Origin: CAZYFH01 sp964646815
GTDB lineage: Bacteria > Acidobacteriota > Vicinamibacteria > Vicinamibacterales > UBA8438
Assembly: GCA_964646815.1 (NCBI GenBank)
Contig: CAZYFH010000018.1
Coordinates: 1-64,000 of the forward strand
DNA: 64,000 nucleotides
Direction of reading: 5' to 3'
Program-made: the position numbers and the translations under genes
Notes under the pieces: model-generated
What the model was told of the DNA's origin: nothing
The model's database searches: none
What the model saw: only the letters and a program-made list of their open reading frames with translations
Shown here: positions 7,623 to 17,182 of the stretch, one piece after another
Numbering within the stretch: position 1 is the stretch's first letter
How the letters are laid out: each line of letters starts with the position of its first letter

Positions 7623-9395
7623 ATGCGTCTACGAAACGATGCCGGACGAGCCGTCGATACCATCGCGCTTGCGACCCTGCTGATCGCAGCAGCAACCTTC
7701 ACGGTCGGCGCGCAACCGGCACGCCAGTTCATCCCGGTCACTGACGCGATGCTCAAGGAGCCGGCGCCGGCAGACTGGCTGATGTGGCGCCGTACGCTCA
7801 ACGGCTGGGGCTACAGTCCACTCGACCAGGTCAATCGGGACAACGTCGGGGATCTGCGCATGGTGTGGACACGGGGTCTGGCCGTCGGCAGCCAGCAAGG
7901 CACGCCGCTCGTCTACGACGGCGTGCTGTACATGCCGAACCCCGGCGACGTCATCCAAGCGATCGACGCTGTTACCGGCGACCTGCTCTGGGAGCACCGC
8001 CGGGAAGTCCCGGAGGACATCGAGGAGTACGTGTTCGCCGGCCTCTCCCAGACCAACCGTAATCTCGCCATCTACGGCAATCTGATCATCGACACGAGCA
8101 TCGACGACCATGTCTTCGCGCTCGACGCGACGACGGGCCGCATGGCCTGGGAGACCGAGATCCTCGACTACCACGTGAATCCGGCTACGCAGACCTCCGG
8201 TCCCATCGTCGCCAACGGCAAGGTAATCTCCGGACGTAGCTGCATGCCCGACGGTGGCCCGAACGCCTGCGTCATCACCGCGCACGATGCGACGACCGGC
8301 GCAGAGTTGTGGCGCCGCCGCACGATTCCGGCGCCGGGGGAGCCAGGCGACGAGACGTGGGGGGGCGTGCCGTTCGAGGATCGCAAGCACGTCGGGGCCT
8401 GGATGGTCCCAAGCTACGACCCGGAGCTCAACCTCGTCTACATTGGAACGTCGGTCACGTCGCCCGCGCCGAAGTTTCTGCTCGGCGGGGCCGACCAGAA
8501 GCACCTGTATCACAACTCCACGCTCGCGCTCGACGGCGATACCGGTGAGATCACCTGGTACTACCAGCATCTGAACGACCACTGGGACCTCGATCATCCT
8601 TTTGAGCGCCTGCTGGTCGACACCGCGGTGTCGCCGGATCCAAGCGCGGTGAGTTGGATTAACCCCCGTCTGAGACGGGGAGACGTGCGCAAGGTGCTCA
8701 CCGGCATTCCCGGAAAGACCGGCGTGGTCTACACCCTGGACCGTGAAACGGGAGAGTTTCTGTGGGCGACGCCGACGGTCACGCAGAACGTGATCAGCCA
8801 CATCGACGGCGCCACCGGCGCGGTCTCCGAGAACTCGGAAGTCGTCTTCAGCGGGCTGGGACAGGAAGTCCTCGCATGCCCCACCCTGATTGGCGGCAAG
8901 GACTGGGAGGCGGGCGCCTACAGCCCGCTGACCAACACGATGTACTACCCCTTGCGCAACACCTGCGCGCGACTCCTCGCGACGCGCGAGGGCGGGCTCG
9001 AGATCTACGCGCTGGCAATGCGCAATCAGCTCGCGCCCGGCACCGACCAGCTCGGCACGGTGCACGCTATCTCCGCGGAAACCGGCGAGACCGCGTGGAC
9101 GTACGAGCAGCGAGCGGCCACGATGTCGCTGGCCGCGACCGGGGGCGGGCTGGTATTCGGGGGCGATGTCAACGGGCGGTTCCGCGCCCTGGACCACGAG
9201 ACCGGCGAGGTGCTCTGGGAGATCAACCTCGGTTCTGCGGTGACAGGGTTCCCCGTGACCTATGCCGTTAACGGACGCCAGTACGTCGCGGTGAGCACTG
9301 GTAGCGCGGGCACCGCATCAGGCTTCATCGGCTTGACCCCTGAGCTGCGGATGGGGGCCGGCAACAACCTCTTCGTGTTCGCGCTGCCCGAGTAA
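7623..9395 (+). CDS. PQQ-dependent alcohol dehydrogenase, methanol/ethanol family
   Basis: This 590-residue exported quinoprotein has a signal peptide ending near TVGAQ. The propeller then begins with DWLMWRRTLNGWGYSPLDQV, the usual opening of PQQ alcohol dehydrogenases. DHWDLDHPFER near residue 320 is the WDxD motif containing the catalytic Asp region. GIPGKTGVVYTLDRETGEF and the C-terminal LFVFALPE are also typical. The vicinal Cys-Cys of classical methanol dehydrogenases is absent; instead two Cys separated by a short loop occur in SCMPDGGPNAC. There is no C-terminal haem domain, so a separate cytochrome must take the electrons. An AAGGAG site precedes the ATG. A paralogue is at 37266-39062. 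Confidence 0.92.
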   Translation: MRLRNDAGRAVDTIALATLLIAAATFTVGAQPARQFIPVTDAMLKEPAPADWLMWRRTLNGWGYSPLDQVNRDNVGDLRMVWTRGLAVGSQQGTPLVYDGVLYMPNPGDVIQAIDAVTGDLLWEHRREVPEDIEEYVFAGLSQTNRNLAIYGNLIIDTSIDDHVFALDATTGRMAWETEILDYHVNPATQTSGPIVANGKVISGRSCMPDGGPNACVITAHDATTGAELWRRRTIPAPGEPGDETWGGVPFEDRKHVGAWMVPSYDPELNLVYIGTSVTSPAPKFLLGGADQKHLYHNSTLALDGDTGEITWYYQHLNDHWDLDHPFERLLVDTAVSPDPSAVSWINPRLRRGDVRKVLTGIPGKTGVVYTLDRETGEFLWATPTVTQNVISHIDGATGAVSENSEVVFSGLGQEVLACPTLIGGKDWEAGAYSPLTNTMYYPLRNTCARLLATREGGLEIYALAMRNQLAPGTDQLGTVHAISAETGETAWTYEQRAATMSLAATGGGLVFGGDVNGRFRALDHETGEVLWEINLGSAVTGFPVTYAVNGRQYVAVSTGSAGTASGFIGLTPELRMGAGNNLFVFALPE

Positions 9396-9535
9396 GCGGT
9401 CGACCACCCACCCACGTCCGCGCGCGGCCGTCGTCGCTCGGTCGGCGCGACAGACGCTCGTCGGGCGCTACGACAAGCCGTTTGCTATAGTGAATCAAGG
9501 TGCGTGGAGCGTCGGTGGCTCCCGCAGGAGGTCGC

Positions 9536-10429
9536 ATGAAGGGTCGCATCCTGACCGTTTGTCTTTGCATCGCACTCGCCCTCGCGATCTTCGGCGTGAC
9601 CGAGGCGGCGGCGCAGAACGGCAAGGTCCGCGTTGCGGTCATGAACTTCGAGAACAACAGCACGTGGAGCTGGTGGGGCGACAATCTCGGTCGCGCAGCC
9701 GCCGACGAACTGACGACGCAGCTGTTCAAGGGCAACTTGTTCAGCGTCATCGAGCGCGCGCAACTCGACGCCATTCTGGCTGAGCAGGACCTCGGGGCAA
9801 GCGGAGCGGTGAGCGCGGCCTCGGCGGCGAACATCGGGCAACTGTTGGGCGCCCAACTCATTCTCACCGGGTCGATCACACAGTTTTCGATCGAGCGAGT
9901 GTCGGGCGGTTTCCGGAGCTTGGGGGCGTCGGTGTCGCAAGCGGAGAGCAAGCTAGACGTCCGGTTGGTTGACACCAACACCGGAGAGATCCTGTTTGCC
10001 GAAGAGGGCGAGGGCCGAAAGCGCTTCGGTGGTGGCTTCTTCCGAGGCGCGGGCATCGAGCGGGAGTTCGACGCGGGTGTGGCCGGGGAGGCGCTTCGTC
10101 CGGCCATCGAGCACGTCGTCGAGAAGATCAACCGACAGGGCGACCGATTCACGGCGCTCCAGCCGGTCATCCCCGCCGGCCAGATCGTCGGCCGCGGCGA
10201 CAGCGGTATCTTCATCGACCGCGGCGAGAACTTCGACGTCCAGATCGGCCAGCGCTTCGAAGTTCACCGAGTGATTGACGAGATCAAAGACGCGAGCGGC
10301 CGCGTGCTCGACCGGATCACCGACAGGGTCGGCGTCCTCGAAGTGACGCGCGTGCTGTCGCAGTCGGCCATCTGCCGCCTCGTCGAGGGCGACGCCGCGG
10401 AAGGCGATACGGTACAGGGTCTTCAGTAG
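9536..10429 (+). CDS. CsgG/HfaB-type exported protein
   Basis: This 297-residue protein has a signal peptide (ALALAIFGVTEAAAQ) followed by the CsgG domain opening KVRVAVMNFENNSTW. The CsgG domain continues with ADELTTQLFKGNLFSVIER, a block on LAEQDLGASG, and LGAQLILTGSITQF (residues about 28-160). The C-terminal 100 residues hold a beta-rich segment with ALQPVIPAGQIVGRGDSG. CsgG-type proteins form outer-membrane secretion pores or help anchor surface structures. This one lacks the lipobox Cys of true CsgG, so its membrane state is unclear. The ATG at 9536 has GGAGG upstream. No curli gene is nearby. Confidence 0.85.
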   Translation: MKGRILTVCLCIALALAIFGVTEAAAQNGKVRVAVMNFENNSTWSWWGDNLGRAAADELTTQLFKGNLFSVIERAQLDAILAEQDLGASGAVSAASAANIGQLLGAQLILTGSITQFSIERVSGGFRSLGASVSQAESKLDVRLVDTNTGEILFAEEGEGRKRFGGGFFRGAGIEREFDAGVAGEALRPAIEHVVEKINRQGDRFTALQPVIPAGQIVGRGDSGIFIDRGENFDVQIGQRFEVHRVIDEIKDASGRVLDRITDRVGVLEVTRVLSQSAICRLVEGDAAEGDTVQGLQ

Positions 10430-10593
10430 CTGCGCGCGGCCGCGCTCGGCGTTGGCCGCCAACGATACCGGCAGGGTCTCGGATCCGCAGATGCGGATCG
10501 TCCCGGCGACCTGGTTCGCCCCTTACCCCACGTCGACGGCAGCTTGGCCGTGACCGCGCCTGGGTGTAGGCTCGGTCCACCGAGGAGGAAGTG

Positions 10594-12441
10594 ATGAGGA
10601 AACCCCGTATCGCTGTCTCACTGTCGCTGGTGCTTGCATACGCCGCCACCACCGCAGCCGCAGGACAGGCCAGTCCGGATGGCGAACGAATCTACGATCG
10701 GAACTGCGCGCGGTGCCATGAAGGTAACCTCCCCACGCTCTTCTCGTCTGGACCGATCCGGGAATATCCGGCGGAGCAGATCTACGAGACGCTCTCGGCC
10801 GGGCTCATGGCGGCGCAGGCGACGGGGCTGAGCACGGAAGACAAACGCGCCGTCGCCGAGTACGTGTCCGGCAGCGTGCCGGGATCGCTGGCGGCGCCGC
10901 TCGACCAGATTCCCCAGACGGCGTATTGCAGCTCCGGCGCCACGCCGCCAGGCGACCCATATGCGGGGCCGAGCTGGAACGGCTGGAGCCCCGACCGCAG
11001 CAACGCGCGGTTCCAGTCCGCCGAGGCCGCCGGTCTGACGGCGACGAGTGTGCCGGATCTCTCGCTCAAGTGGGCCTTCGGCTTCCCGGGAGTCACGACC
11101 GCGTCCTTCCAGGCGACGATCGTCGGGGGGCGTGCGCTGGTGGGAACCGGCGTCGGCGTCGTCTACGCGCTAAACGCGGAGACGGGCTGCATCCATTGGG
11201 CCCATGAGACCGACGCAGGCGTCCGGTCGACCATCACCGTCGGACCGGGACCCGACGGCCGCGCCACTGCGTTCTTCGGTGATTTGACGGGCAACGCCTA
11301 CGCGGTCGACTTCGAAACGGGCGAGCGCCGGTGGCAGGTCGAGTTGGACAACCATCGCCAAGCGCGTATCACCGGCGCGCCCGCGCTCCACGGAGGGCGC
11401 CTCTACGTGCCGGTCGCCTCGCTCGAGGAAGTCGCAGCCGAGGCGCCGACCTACGAATGCTGCACGTTCCGTGGCAGCATCGCCGCGCTCGACGCCGCCA
11501 CCGGACGCCAACTCTGGCAGCGCTATCCGATCGAGGAGACGCCGGCGCGCACCGGCACGAATTCCGCCGGCGTCGCGCGGTGGGGACCGTCGGGGGTCGG
11601 CATCTGGGCATCCCCAACGCTCGACCCGGAACGCAACCGGATATACGTCGCCACCGGCGACTCCTACTCCAATCCGGTGTCGCCACGAAGTGACGCGATC
11701 ATGGCGCTGGCCATGGACACCGGCGACGTCCTCTGGGTCTCGCAAACAACGCCGGGCGACGCCTGGGTCGGCGCGTGCCTGTCACCCGACGCGGCGCTGC
11801 GCGCCAACTGTCCCGAGGACGCGGGTCCGGATCACGACTACGGCAGCGCGATCGTGCTCACCGAGATCGGAGGACGGTCGCTGTTGCTTGCCGGGCAAAA
11901 GTCAGGCGTGATGTACCGCCTCGATCCCGACACCGGCGAGATCGTCTGGGAGACGAGGGTCGCCGACGGCGGCGTGCTCGGCGGCATCGAGTGGGGGTTC
12001 GCCTCTGACGGGGAAACGGTGTTCGCGTCAATCTCGGACGCCCTGGAGAAGGCCCCCGGTGATGCGGGGGGGATGGCCGCCGTGCGCATCGCCGACGGTG
12101 GCGTGGTCTGGGAGGCGCCACCCTTCCAGGACACCTGCGGCAACCGCCAGGGATGCCACACGGCGCAGCCGGGCGCCGTGACGGTGATTCCCGGCGTGGT
12201 CTTTTCGGGAAGCCTGGACGGCCACCTCCGTGCCTACGCCACCGAGACGGGCAACGTGATCTGGGACGTCGATACCGTGGGCGAGGTCGACACCGTGAAC
12301 GGTGTTCCCGGCCGCGGCGGGTCGCTCAATGGACCCGGGGCCACCCTCGCGGGAGGGATGCTCTTCGTCAGCTCCGGCTACGGTTTTGCCAACTTCATGC
12401 CGGGCAACGTCCTGCTCGCGTTCTCGGTGGACGGACAGTAG
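10594..12441 (+). CDS. Haem-containing PQQ quinoprotein, polyvinyl-alcohol dehydrogenase-like
   Basis: This 615-residue exported protein has a signal peptide, then an N-terminal cytochrome c domain (CARCHEG near residue 35, followed by helices through EYVSGSVPG). A PQQ beta-propeller fills the rest: WNGWSPDRSNARFQ, AETGCIHWAHETDAGV, WGPSGVGIWASPTLDPERN and GSLDGHLRAYATETG. The arrangement is that of PVA dehydrogenase (cytochrome), EC 1.1.2.6, where electrons pass from PQQ to the attached haem. An ECCTF motif provides adjacent Cys. The strong AGGAGG fits the ATG at 10594. It stands alone and converges on an NHL gene. A substrate cannot be read from sequence. Confidence 0.88.
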   Translation: MRKPRIAVSLSLVLAYAATTAAAGQASPDGERIYDRNCARCHEGNLPTLFSSGPIREYPAEQIYETLSAGLMAAQATGLSTEDKRAVAEYVSGSVPGSLAAPLDQIPQTAYCSSGATPPGDPYAGPSWNGWSPDRSNARFQSAEAAGLTATSVPDLSLKWAFGFPGVTTASFQATIVGGRALVGTGVGVVYALNAETGCIHWAHETDAGVRSTITVGPGPDGRATAFFGDLTGNAYAVDFETGERRWQVELDNHRQARITGAPALHGGRLYVPVASLEEVAAEAPTYECCTFRGSIAALDAATGRQLWQRYPIEETPARTGTNSAGVARWGPSGVGIWASPTLDPERNRIYVATGDSYSNPVSPRSDAIMALAMDTGDVLWVSQTTPGDAWVGACLSPDAALRANCPEDAGPDHDYGSAIVLTEIGGRSLLLAGQKSGVMYRLDPDTGEIVWETRVADGGVLGGIEWGFASDGETVFASISDALEKAPGDAGGMAAVRIADGGVVWEAPPFQDTCGNRQGCHTAQPGAVTVIPGVVFSGSLDGHLRAYATETGNVIWDVDTVGEVDTVNGVPGRGGSLNGPGATLAGGMLFVSSGYGFANFMPGNVLLAFSVDGQ

Positions 12442-12456
12442 CCGTACCGGGACGGG

Positions 12457-13662
12457 TCAGCCGCTAGTTCTGACGAACTTCTGATTCCGGCGCCCACCAA
12501 GCGTCTCGGCCGCGTAAATGCTGCCATCCGAGTCGGTCACGATGGTATGCGGGAAGGTGAACTCGCCCGCCATGTGACCCGACCCGCCGACGCTCCCGAC
12601 GATGTCGCCGCTGTCGCGTTCGAGGATCCAGATGCGATTGCTGCCGAGATCGACGACCAGGAGGTGACGCTGCTGGGCATCGCGCGATAACTCGATATCG
12701 GTGGCCCGCAACGTCGCCATCATGTACTCGGGCGGGTCGACGGTGATGATGCGCCGGAGGGTGCCTTCGCGGTCGAACACCTGGATGCGATTCTGGCCCC
12801 GGTCGCACGCGTAGACGAGCCCGTCGTTCCCGATCACGACGCAGTGCGGGTGGCCGCCGCCGCGCTCGACAAACTGCCCGTCCCCGCTCCCCGCCGAGCC
12901 CCACTGCCGGAGGTAGTTCCCCTCGCCGTCGAAGACGACGATGCGATGGTTCCCATAACCGTCGGCGATGTAGACCGACCCGCGCTCGCCGGTCACCGGA
13001 TCCGGGTTCGGATCCACCGCGATGTCCGCCGGGGCGTTCAACAGGTTCTCGCTGCGGTTGTTGCCAGGCTCCCCGCACGTGGGATGCGCCGACCGCGGGT
13101 TCAACGTGGGTGGCCCATCGCAGAGACCTTTGGTCCCGATCTGCAGCAGCAGCTGCGACCCATCGTGCGACCACTTCTGGACGACCCCGTCGGAATTCCC
13201 CGCGATCCAGATGTTATCCTGCCCGTCGGCGAAGCATCCGTGAATGCCGTGCGGCAGCACGGCGGCCGCACCATCGGGCGTGAGGCTCGGGTCGCCCCAG
13301 CTCCCGGCCACGTCACCGGCTGTGTCGTAGAGGATCACCGGCGGTGACGGAATCGATTGGGAGCCCTCCTGAGGGAGCAATCCGTTGGGCAGGAAACCGC
13401 GGTTAACGGTGATGATGTGGTCGTGCGAATCGATGCAGCTCGCGCCGACCATGCCGGTGACCCACTGGTGAGCCAAGCCGTCGCTGTCGGTGATGGTCGG
13501 TAGCGGCTTCGGCCAGAAGGGGTCGACGCGATAGCGTGGACCCGCACCACGCTGCGCCGCAGGCAGCGCAAGCCAGAGGGCACCGCAGATCAGGGTGGCA
13601 AGCGTGACGGTCGCCCCCAGGCGCCACCCACGTCGCGCGCCGCACGCCGGTTGCCCTCTCAT
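12457..13662 (-). CDS. Exported NHL-repeat beta-propeller protein
   Basis: This 401-residue protein has a basic N-terminus and hydrophobic segment (LGATVTLATLICGALWLALP). NHL repeats follow, including HGIHGCFADGQDNIWIAGNS, VYIADGYGNHRIVVFDGEG, VYACDRGQNRIQVFDREG and DLGSNRIWILERDSG. It ends with a SIYAAETLGGRRNQKFVRT blade closure. RYRVDPFWPKPLP after the signal matches RFRVDPFWARELP in 23248-24420, so these two form one subgroup and 3261/32570 another. A regulatory or binding role is possible; lyase activity is not shown. The ATG at 13662 is chosen because the hydrophobic segment follows it. It converges on the PVA-dehydrogenase-like gene. Confidence 0.85.
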   Translation of the reverse strand: MRGQPACGARRGWRLGATVTLATLICGALWLALPAAQRGAGPRYRVDPFWPKPLPTITDSDGLAHQWVTGMVGASCIDSHDHIITVNRGFLPNGLLPQEGSQSIPSPPVILYDTAGDVAGSWGDPSLTPDGAAAVLPHGIHGCFADGQDNIWIAGNSDGVVQKWSHDGSQLLLQIGTKGLCDGPPTLNPRSAHPTCGEPGNNRSENLLNAPADIAVDPNPDPVTGERGSVYIADGYGNHRIVVFDGEGNYLRQWGSAGSGDGQFVERGGGHPHCVVIGNDGLVYACDRGQNRIQVFDREGTLRRIITVDPPEYMMATLRATDIELSRDAQQRHLLVVDLGSNRIWILERDSGDIVGSVGGSGHMAGEFTFPHTIVTDSDGSIYAAETLGGRRNQKFVRTSG

Positions 13663-13720
13663 CGTGACCGTAAGCTTATCGTTTTCCGCCCCGTCCCGGC
13701 GCATGGGACCTACTCGATGA

Positions 13721-13975
13721 TCAGGCCTGCAGCGACCGGAGCAACGGCGCCCAGGTAAACCCAACACCATTCACCCAGAGCAAGACCGTATAGATGGCCT
13801 TGGGAAGTAGCGCGATGCACGAGCGAAAGACGTGAATCGGCACGTAGAGCGCGCGTCCGAGTGATGACCTCGCCGAGCGGGACGCGACATTCTCTAGTGC
13901 CTCTTCACAAGCACTCAGGCGGCCGGCCGGTGAGATGGCGCTGGATGCGGCACGGCCAGCACGGGGCAACAACAC
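13721..13975 (-). other. Intergenic stretch with a short unrecognised reading frame
   Basis: The gap 13663-14028 has no gene I can name. An 84-codon minus-strand frame ends with a hydrophobic C-terminus (FRSCIALLPKAIYTVLLWVN, then GVGFTWAPLLRSLQA) that looks protein-like and could be one membrane helix. Its N-terminal half looks like random coding and there is no good ribosome site. It may be the tail of a lost membrane protein or chance. Confidence 0.25.
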
Positions 13976-14028
13976 CCTTCCCCTGGGGCGTTATCGACAC
14001 GCCACCGTCACGCCCAGTGCGGTACGGA

Positions 14029-14778
14029 TCACGCGGCGACCGTCGCATCGTAGAGCAGCTTGATGCCGATGAGACACAGCGACGCATGCACGACCCGAAA
14101 GAAGAGTGCGTCGTCAACGCGGAGGTGCAGGTATCGGCCGAGCCAGATCCCGACCGGCGCCAGCGGCAGCAACACGAGTGACGTGAGCAGGTTGTCGCTG
14201 CTCCACTGACCCAGCCAGGCGTAGGGTCCAACCTTCGACCAATTGACGACGAAGAAGAAAAGCACGCTCGTCGCGTGGAACGTCGTCCGGTGCAGCCGCT
14301 GCGGCAGGAGGTAGGCCTGGAGCGGCGGACCGCCGGCGTGGATCGCGAAGCTGGCGAACCCCGACGTCGCGCCCCAGAAGACGCCGGCACCGCGGTGCGC
14401 CGGCGAGACGGTCGTCTGCGATCGCTGGGTGAAGTACCGCACCGCGTACACGACGGCGACCACGCCCACCAGTGCGCGGAGCCCATCCGCCGAGAAGTAG
14501 CGGAACGTCGCAAACCCGAGCGCGGTGCCCATCAGCGAGGCCGGCAGCAGTATCTGGAGATTACGCCGGTCCCAGCGGCGCCAGTACGCCCTGACCGCCA
14601 GCATGTCCATGACCATCAGGATCGGCAGCATGACGGCGGCAGCCTGGATGGGGCTTACGATGGTCGCCATGAGCGGGACGCTGACCACGGCGACGCCGCC
14701 GCCGAAGCCACCCTTGGCGACGCCCGCAATCAGCACGGCGACCGCAGCCGCGAGATAGAAGCGTGGGTCGTCGATCAC
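14029..14778 (-). CDS. TauE/SafE-family membrane permease
   Basis: This 249-residue polytopic protein has about seven or eight hydrophobic segments. It opens with AAAVAVLIAGVAKGGFGGGV, the first TauE/SafE repeat, and continues with VSPIQAAAVMLPILMVMDM; the second repeat carries GFASFAIHAGGPPLQAYLLP. The family exports or imports sulfite, taurine-like sulfonates or other small anions. The start is GTG at 14778, because its GTG overlaps the TGA of the upstream esterase gene (GTGA). That implies translational coupling. The sulfonate link would fit the sulfite-oxidising genes elsewhere in the window, but this is inference. Confidence 0.85.
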   Translation of the reverse strand: MIDDPRFYLAAAVAVLIAGVAKGGFGGGVAVVSVPLMATIVSPIQAAAVMLPILMVMDMLAVRAYWRRWDRRNLQILLPASLMGTALGFATFRYFSADGLRALVGVVAVVYAVRYFTQRSQTTVSPAHRGAGVFWGATSGFASFAIHAGGPPLQAYLLPQRLHRTTFHATSVLFFFVVNWSKVGPYAWLGQWSSDNLLTSLVLLPLAPVGIWLGRYLHLRVDDALFFRVVHASLCLIGIKLLYDATVAA

Positions 14779-15716
14779 TCCGCGGCCGCGAAGCGCTCCT
14801 TGAGGAAGGCCGCCGCCTCTTCGATGGCCCGGCGTCCCTTCGGCACGACGCCGAACATGATCCACGGGTCGTGCACGACCCCGTCATACTCGGTGTAGGT
14901 CACCGCAACGCCGTTCTCCTTCAGGCGATCGGCGTAGGCGCGGCCTTCGTCGAGCAGCGGGTCAAACTCCGCGGTCTGGACCAGCGCCGGTGGCAGGCCG
15001 GCGAGCGTGTCGGCTTGCAACGGCGAGGCGATCGGGTCGGCACCGTCCCCATCATCTCCGAGGTAATGGTCCCAGAACCAGCGCATCACATCCGCCGTGA
15101 GGAGATAGCCCTCCGCGTTTTCGCGGTAGCTTTGTGTGTCCAAGTCGTGGTTGGTGACGGGGCAGTGCAGTAGTTGACCGACCAGACGCGGGGCCCCGTC
15201 GCGCCGGCTCATGAGCGTCATGACCGCGGCAAGGTTGCCCCCCGCACTGTCGCCACCGACCGCAACGCGGGCGGCATCGATGCCGATCGCGCCGCACTCC
15301 CGAACCATCCATTTCAAGACGGCGCGACAATCATCGACCGCCGCCGGGAAGCGCGCCTCCGGCGCGCGGCGGTAATGAACGGCAACGACGACACAGCCAG
15401 CCGCGTTGGCCAGCGCGCGACAGAGCGGATCATGGCTGTCGAGATCCATGATCACCCATCCGCCGCCGTGGATGTAGAAGAGGGCGGGACCGGGGTCCGA
15501 GACGCCCTCCGGCCGGTAGATGCGCACCGGGATCGGCCCGGCGGGCCCGACCACGTCGCGGTTCTCCACCGCGCGCACCTGCTCCGGCTCCCCTTGGAGC
15601 GGCAGCAGTCCGGCGAACGCCTCACGGGCCATCTCGGGTGTCATCTCCCCTATCGGCGGCGCACCCGCCTCTTCCAGTTGCTTCAGAATGGCGTCGACTT
15701 CAGGTTCGAGTGGCAC
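14775..15716 (-). CDS. Hormone-sensitive-lipase-type alpha/beta hydrolase
   Basis: This 313-residue hydrolase is of the HSL (family IV) esterase type. FYIHGGGWVIMD near residue 80 supplies the oxyanion hole and GGDSAGGN near 155 the nucleophile Ser. The acid lies in TAEFDPLLDEG and the His in DGVVHDPW. There is no signal peptide, so it is cytoplasmic. The start is taken as GTG at 15716 because GAAGGGAG lies upstream and the family's N-terminal cap helix (LEPEVDAILKQLEE) begins there. It follows a related esterase by 82 bp and is coupled to the TauE gene. The substrate is probably a short-chain ester. Confidence 0.87.
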   Translation of the reverse strand: MPLEPEVDAILKQLEEAGAPPIGEMTPEMAREAFAGLLPLQGEPEQVRAVENRDVVGPAGPIPVRIYRPEGVSDPGPALFYIHGGGWVIMDLDSHDPLCRALANAAGCVVVAVHYRRAPEARFPAAVDDCRAVLKWMVRECGAIGIDAARVAVGGDSAGGNLAAVMTLMSRRDGAPRLVGQLLHCPVTNHDLDTQSYRENAEGYLLTADVMRWFWDHYLGDDGDGADPIASPLQADTLAGLPPALVQTAEFDPLLDEGRAYADRLKENGVAVTYTEYDGVVHDPWIMFGVVPKGRRAIEEAAAFLKERFAAAE

Positions 15717-15798
15717 GCTATGCTCCCTTCTTCGTGTCTCGCGGGTCACTCCGGCACCGGTGCGTGCCCGAGGACATGGGCGTTTGTGAGTCGCCGCG

Positions 15799-16875
15799 TC
15801 AGAGCGAGTCTGCAAACCCCTTGATGTCCCGAATGGTCGCGGCATACACATCCGGGAGCGCGCTCGGGAGAATCAAATCACCGGCGTGACAGGTGCCGTT
15901 CACAGTCCGGCTGACGGCGCTCACACCTGCTCGCTGGAGCCTGCGAAAATAGGCCAATCCCTCGTCCCGAAGTGGGTCCAGCTCATTCACCGAGATGACG
16001 TGCGGCGGGAGGCCTTCGAGATCATCGACGCTGGCCGCTAACGGCCAGCAGCAGGGGTCCGTGCTGTTTTTCCGGTCCGGATCGTAGACCGACGCCATGA
16101 CGCCCATCATCGCCACGTCGAGCATGAAGCCGTCGTTCTCGAAGAGCGACGGGAGGTCTGCGGTCTTCTCGGTATACGCGTTCGAGATGTAGGGGCACAA
16201 CGCATACACACCTCCGACCCTATCGAGCCGGCCCTCGCGCTTGGCCTTGAGCGCCGTCGCGAGCGACAGGTTGCCGCCACCCGACTCGCCCGCCACCACG
16301 ATCGTGGAGATGCCAAGGTGATCGCGGTTGGCAAAGACCCAGTCGAGCCCGCTGGCGCAGTCGTTGAGGCCCGCCGGGAACGGGTGGTCGCCGAGTGTCC
16401 CGGCACCGTTTCGAAACTCCACGCCCACCACCACCATCCCCGATGCCGCCAGCTCGTCGCGCCAGCGGATCGAGATTGGGCTTGACCCTTTCCCGATGAC
16501 CATCCCGCCCCCATGAATCTGGAGCAGACAGGGCACTGGCCCACTCGTTTCCACGGGCCGATGGATATAGAGCGGGATCTCGTTCCCGTCGACACCGGTG
16601 ATCGTCTCGGTTGCCTGAGAGACACCCGCCACCGGAGCCAACCCGGCGCACAGGACCTCGAACATGGGTTCGTTGGCCTCCTCAATGGCTGCGATGAACG
16701 CGAGCTTCGCGTCGAGTGGTGAGCCGGCTGTCACGGGGGCTGTGGCAGGAGGCACGTCGAAGCCCAACGATGCGAATGCGGCGAGCATTCGTGGATCCGC
16801 ACGCGGGTCATCCTGTAGAAGCAAATCCGGTCGTCCCAGACGACCGGGAAGGGTCGGCGATAAGACAGTCGTCAT
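15799..16875 (-). CDS. Alpha/beta hydrolase, HSL-like esterase
   Basis: This 358-residue protein carries HGGGMVIGKG near residue 120 as the oxyanion motif and GESGGGN near residue 195 with the nucleophile Ser. The Asp is in NELDPLRDEG and the His in GTCHAGD. The N-terminal 60 residues are longer than in typical HSL esterases but contain no signal peptide. The ATG is preceded by AAAGGAGG. It is the first gene of a run with a second HSL esterase and a TauE permease. The two esterases differ enough to be ancient paralogues. Substrate unknown. Confidence 0.86.
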   Translation of the reverse strand: MTTVLSPTLPGRLGRPDLLLQDDPRADPRMLAAFASLGFDVPPATAPVTAGSPLDAKLAFIAAIEEANEPMFEVLCAGLAPVAGVSQATETITGVDGNEIPLYIHRPVETSGPVPCLLQIHGGGMVIGKGSSPISIRWRDELAASGMVVVGVEFRNGAGTLGDHPFPAGLNDCASGLDWVFANRDHLGISTIVVAGESGGGNLSLATALKAKREGRLDRVGGVYALCPYISNAYTEKTADLPSLFENDGFMLDVAMMGVMASVYDPDRKNSTDPCCWPLAASVDDLEGLPPHVISVNELDPLRDEGLAYFRRLQRAGVSAVSRTVNGTCHAGDLILPSALPDVYAATIRDIKGFADSL

Positions 16876-16949
16876 GACGCCTCCTTTGTATGCTTCTCTT
16901 CAGCGCGCGCCGTCATTCCGCAACGGCCGCCGACGGAGCCCGGATCAAA

Positions 16950-17107
16950 TTATGCCACCGGGATGGCGATTGGCGGTGGGACTTTGATCGCCACCTGCCG
17001 ATCTAGACGCGGGTCGTGAACGCGGTAGACGACGCCCATCCCGCCCGGCTGCGTGCGGCACAGATTTCGTATGGGCCGAGCGTGGCGCCGGGATCCAGTG
17101 TCATCAT
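16950..17107 (-). pseudogene. N-terminal relic of a Ser/Thr protein kinase (1)
   Basis: The minus strand from the ATG at 17107 reads MTLDPGATLGPYEI, the canonical start of Pkn-type kinases. After a frameshift it reads GGMGVVYRVHDPRLDRQVAIK with the glycine-rich loop and the VAIK lysine, then a TAA at 16950. Everything after kinase strand 3 is missing, including the catalytic loop. A real start with a lost 3' end suggests deletion rather than a chance match. Another kinase N-terminal relic is at 56024-56180. Confidence 0.75.
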
Positions 17108-17182
17108 GCGACGGGCCGATCGCTTCATCATTATTACTACGTGACGGTATCGGAGCCGGTATTCGCGAATCGACTACCTTCC

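Noticed and set aside
7629..9197. A 522-codon open frame antisense to the PQQ alcohol dehydrogenase
   Set aside because: It is a mirror of high-GC coding DNA: no start signals or domain, while the sense strand has full PQQ-family motifs.
14775..15851. Upstream extension of the HSL esterase to 15851
   Set aside because: The extra 45 residues overlap the neighbouring esterase and have no ribosome site; GTG 15716 does.
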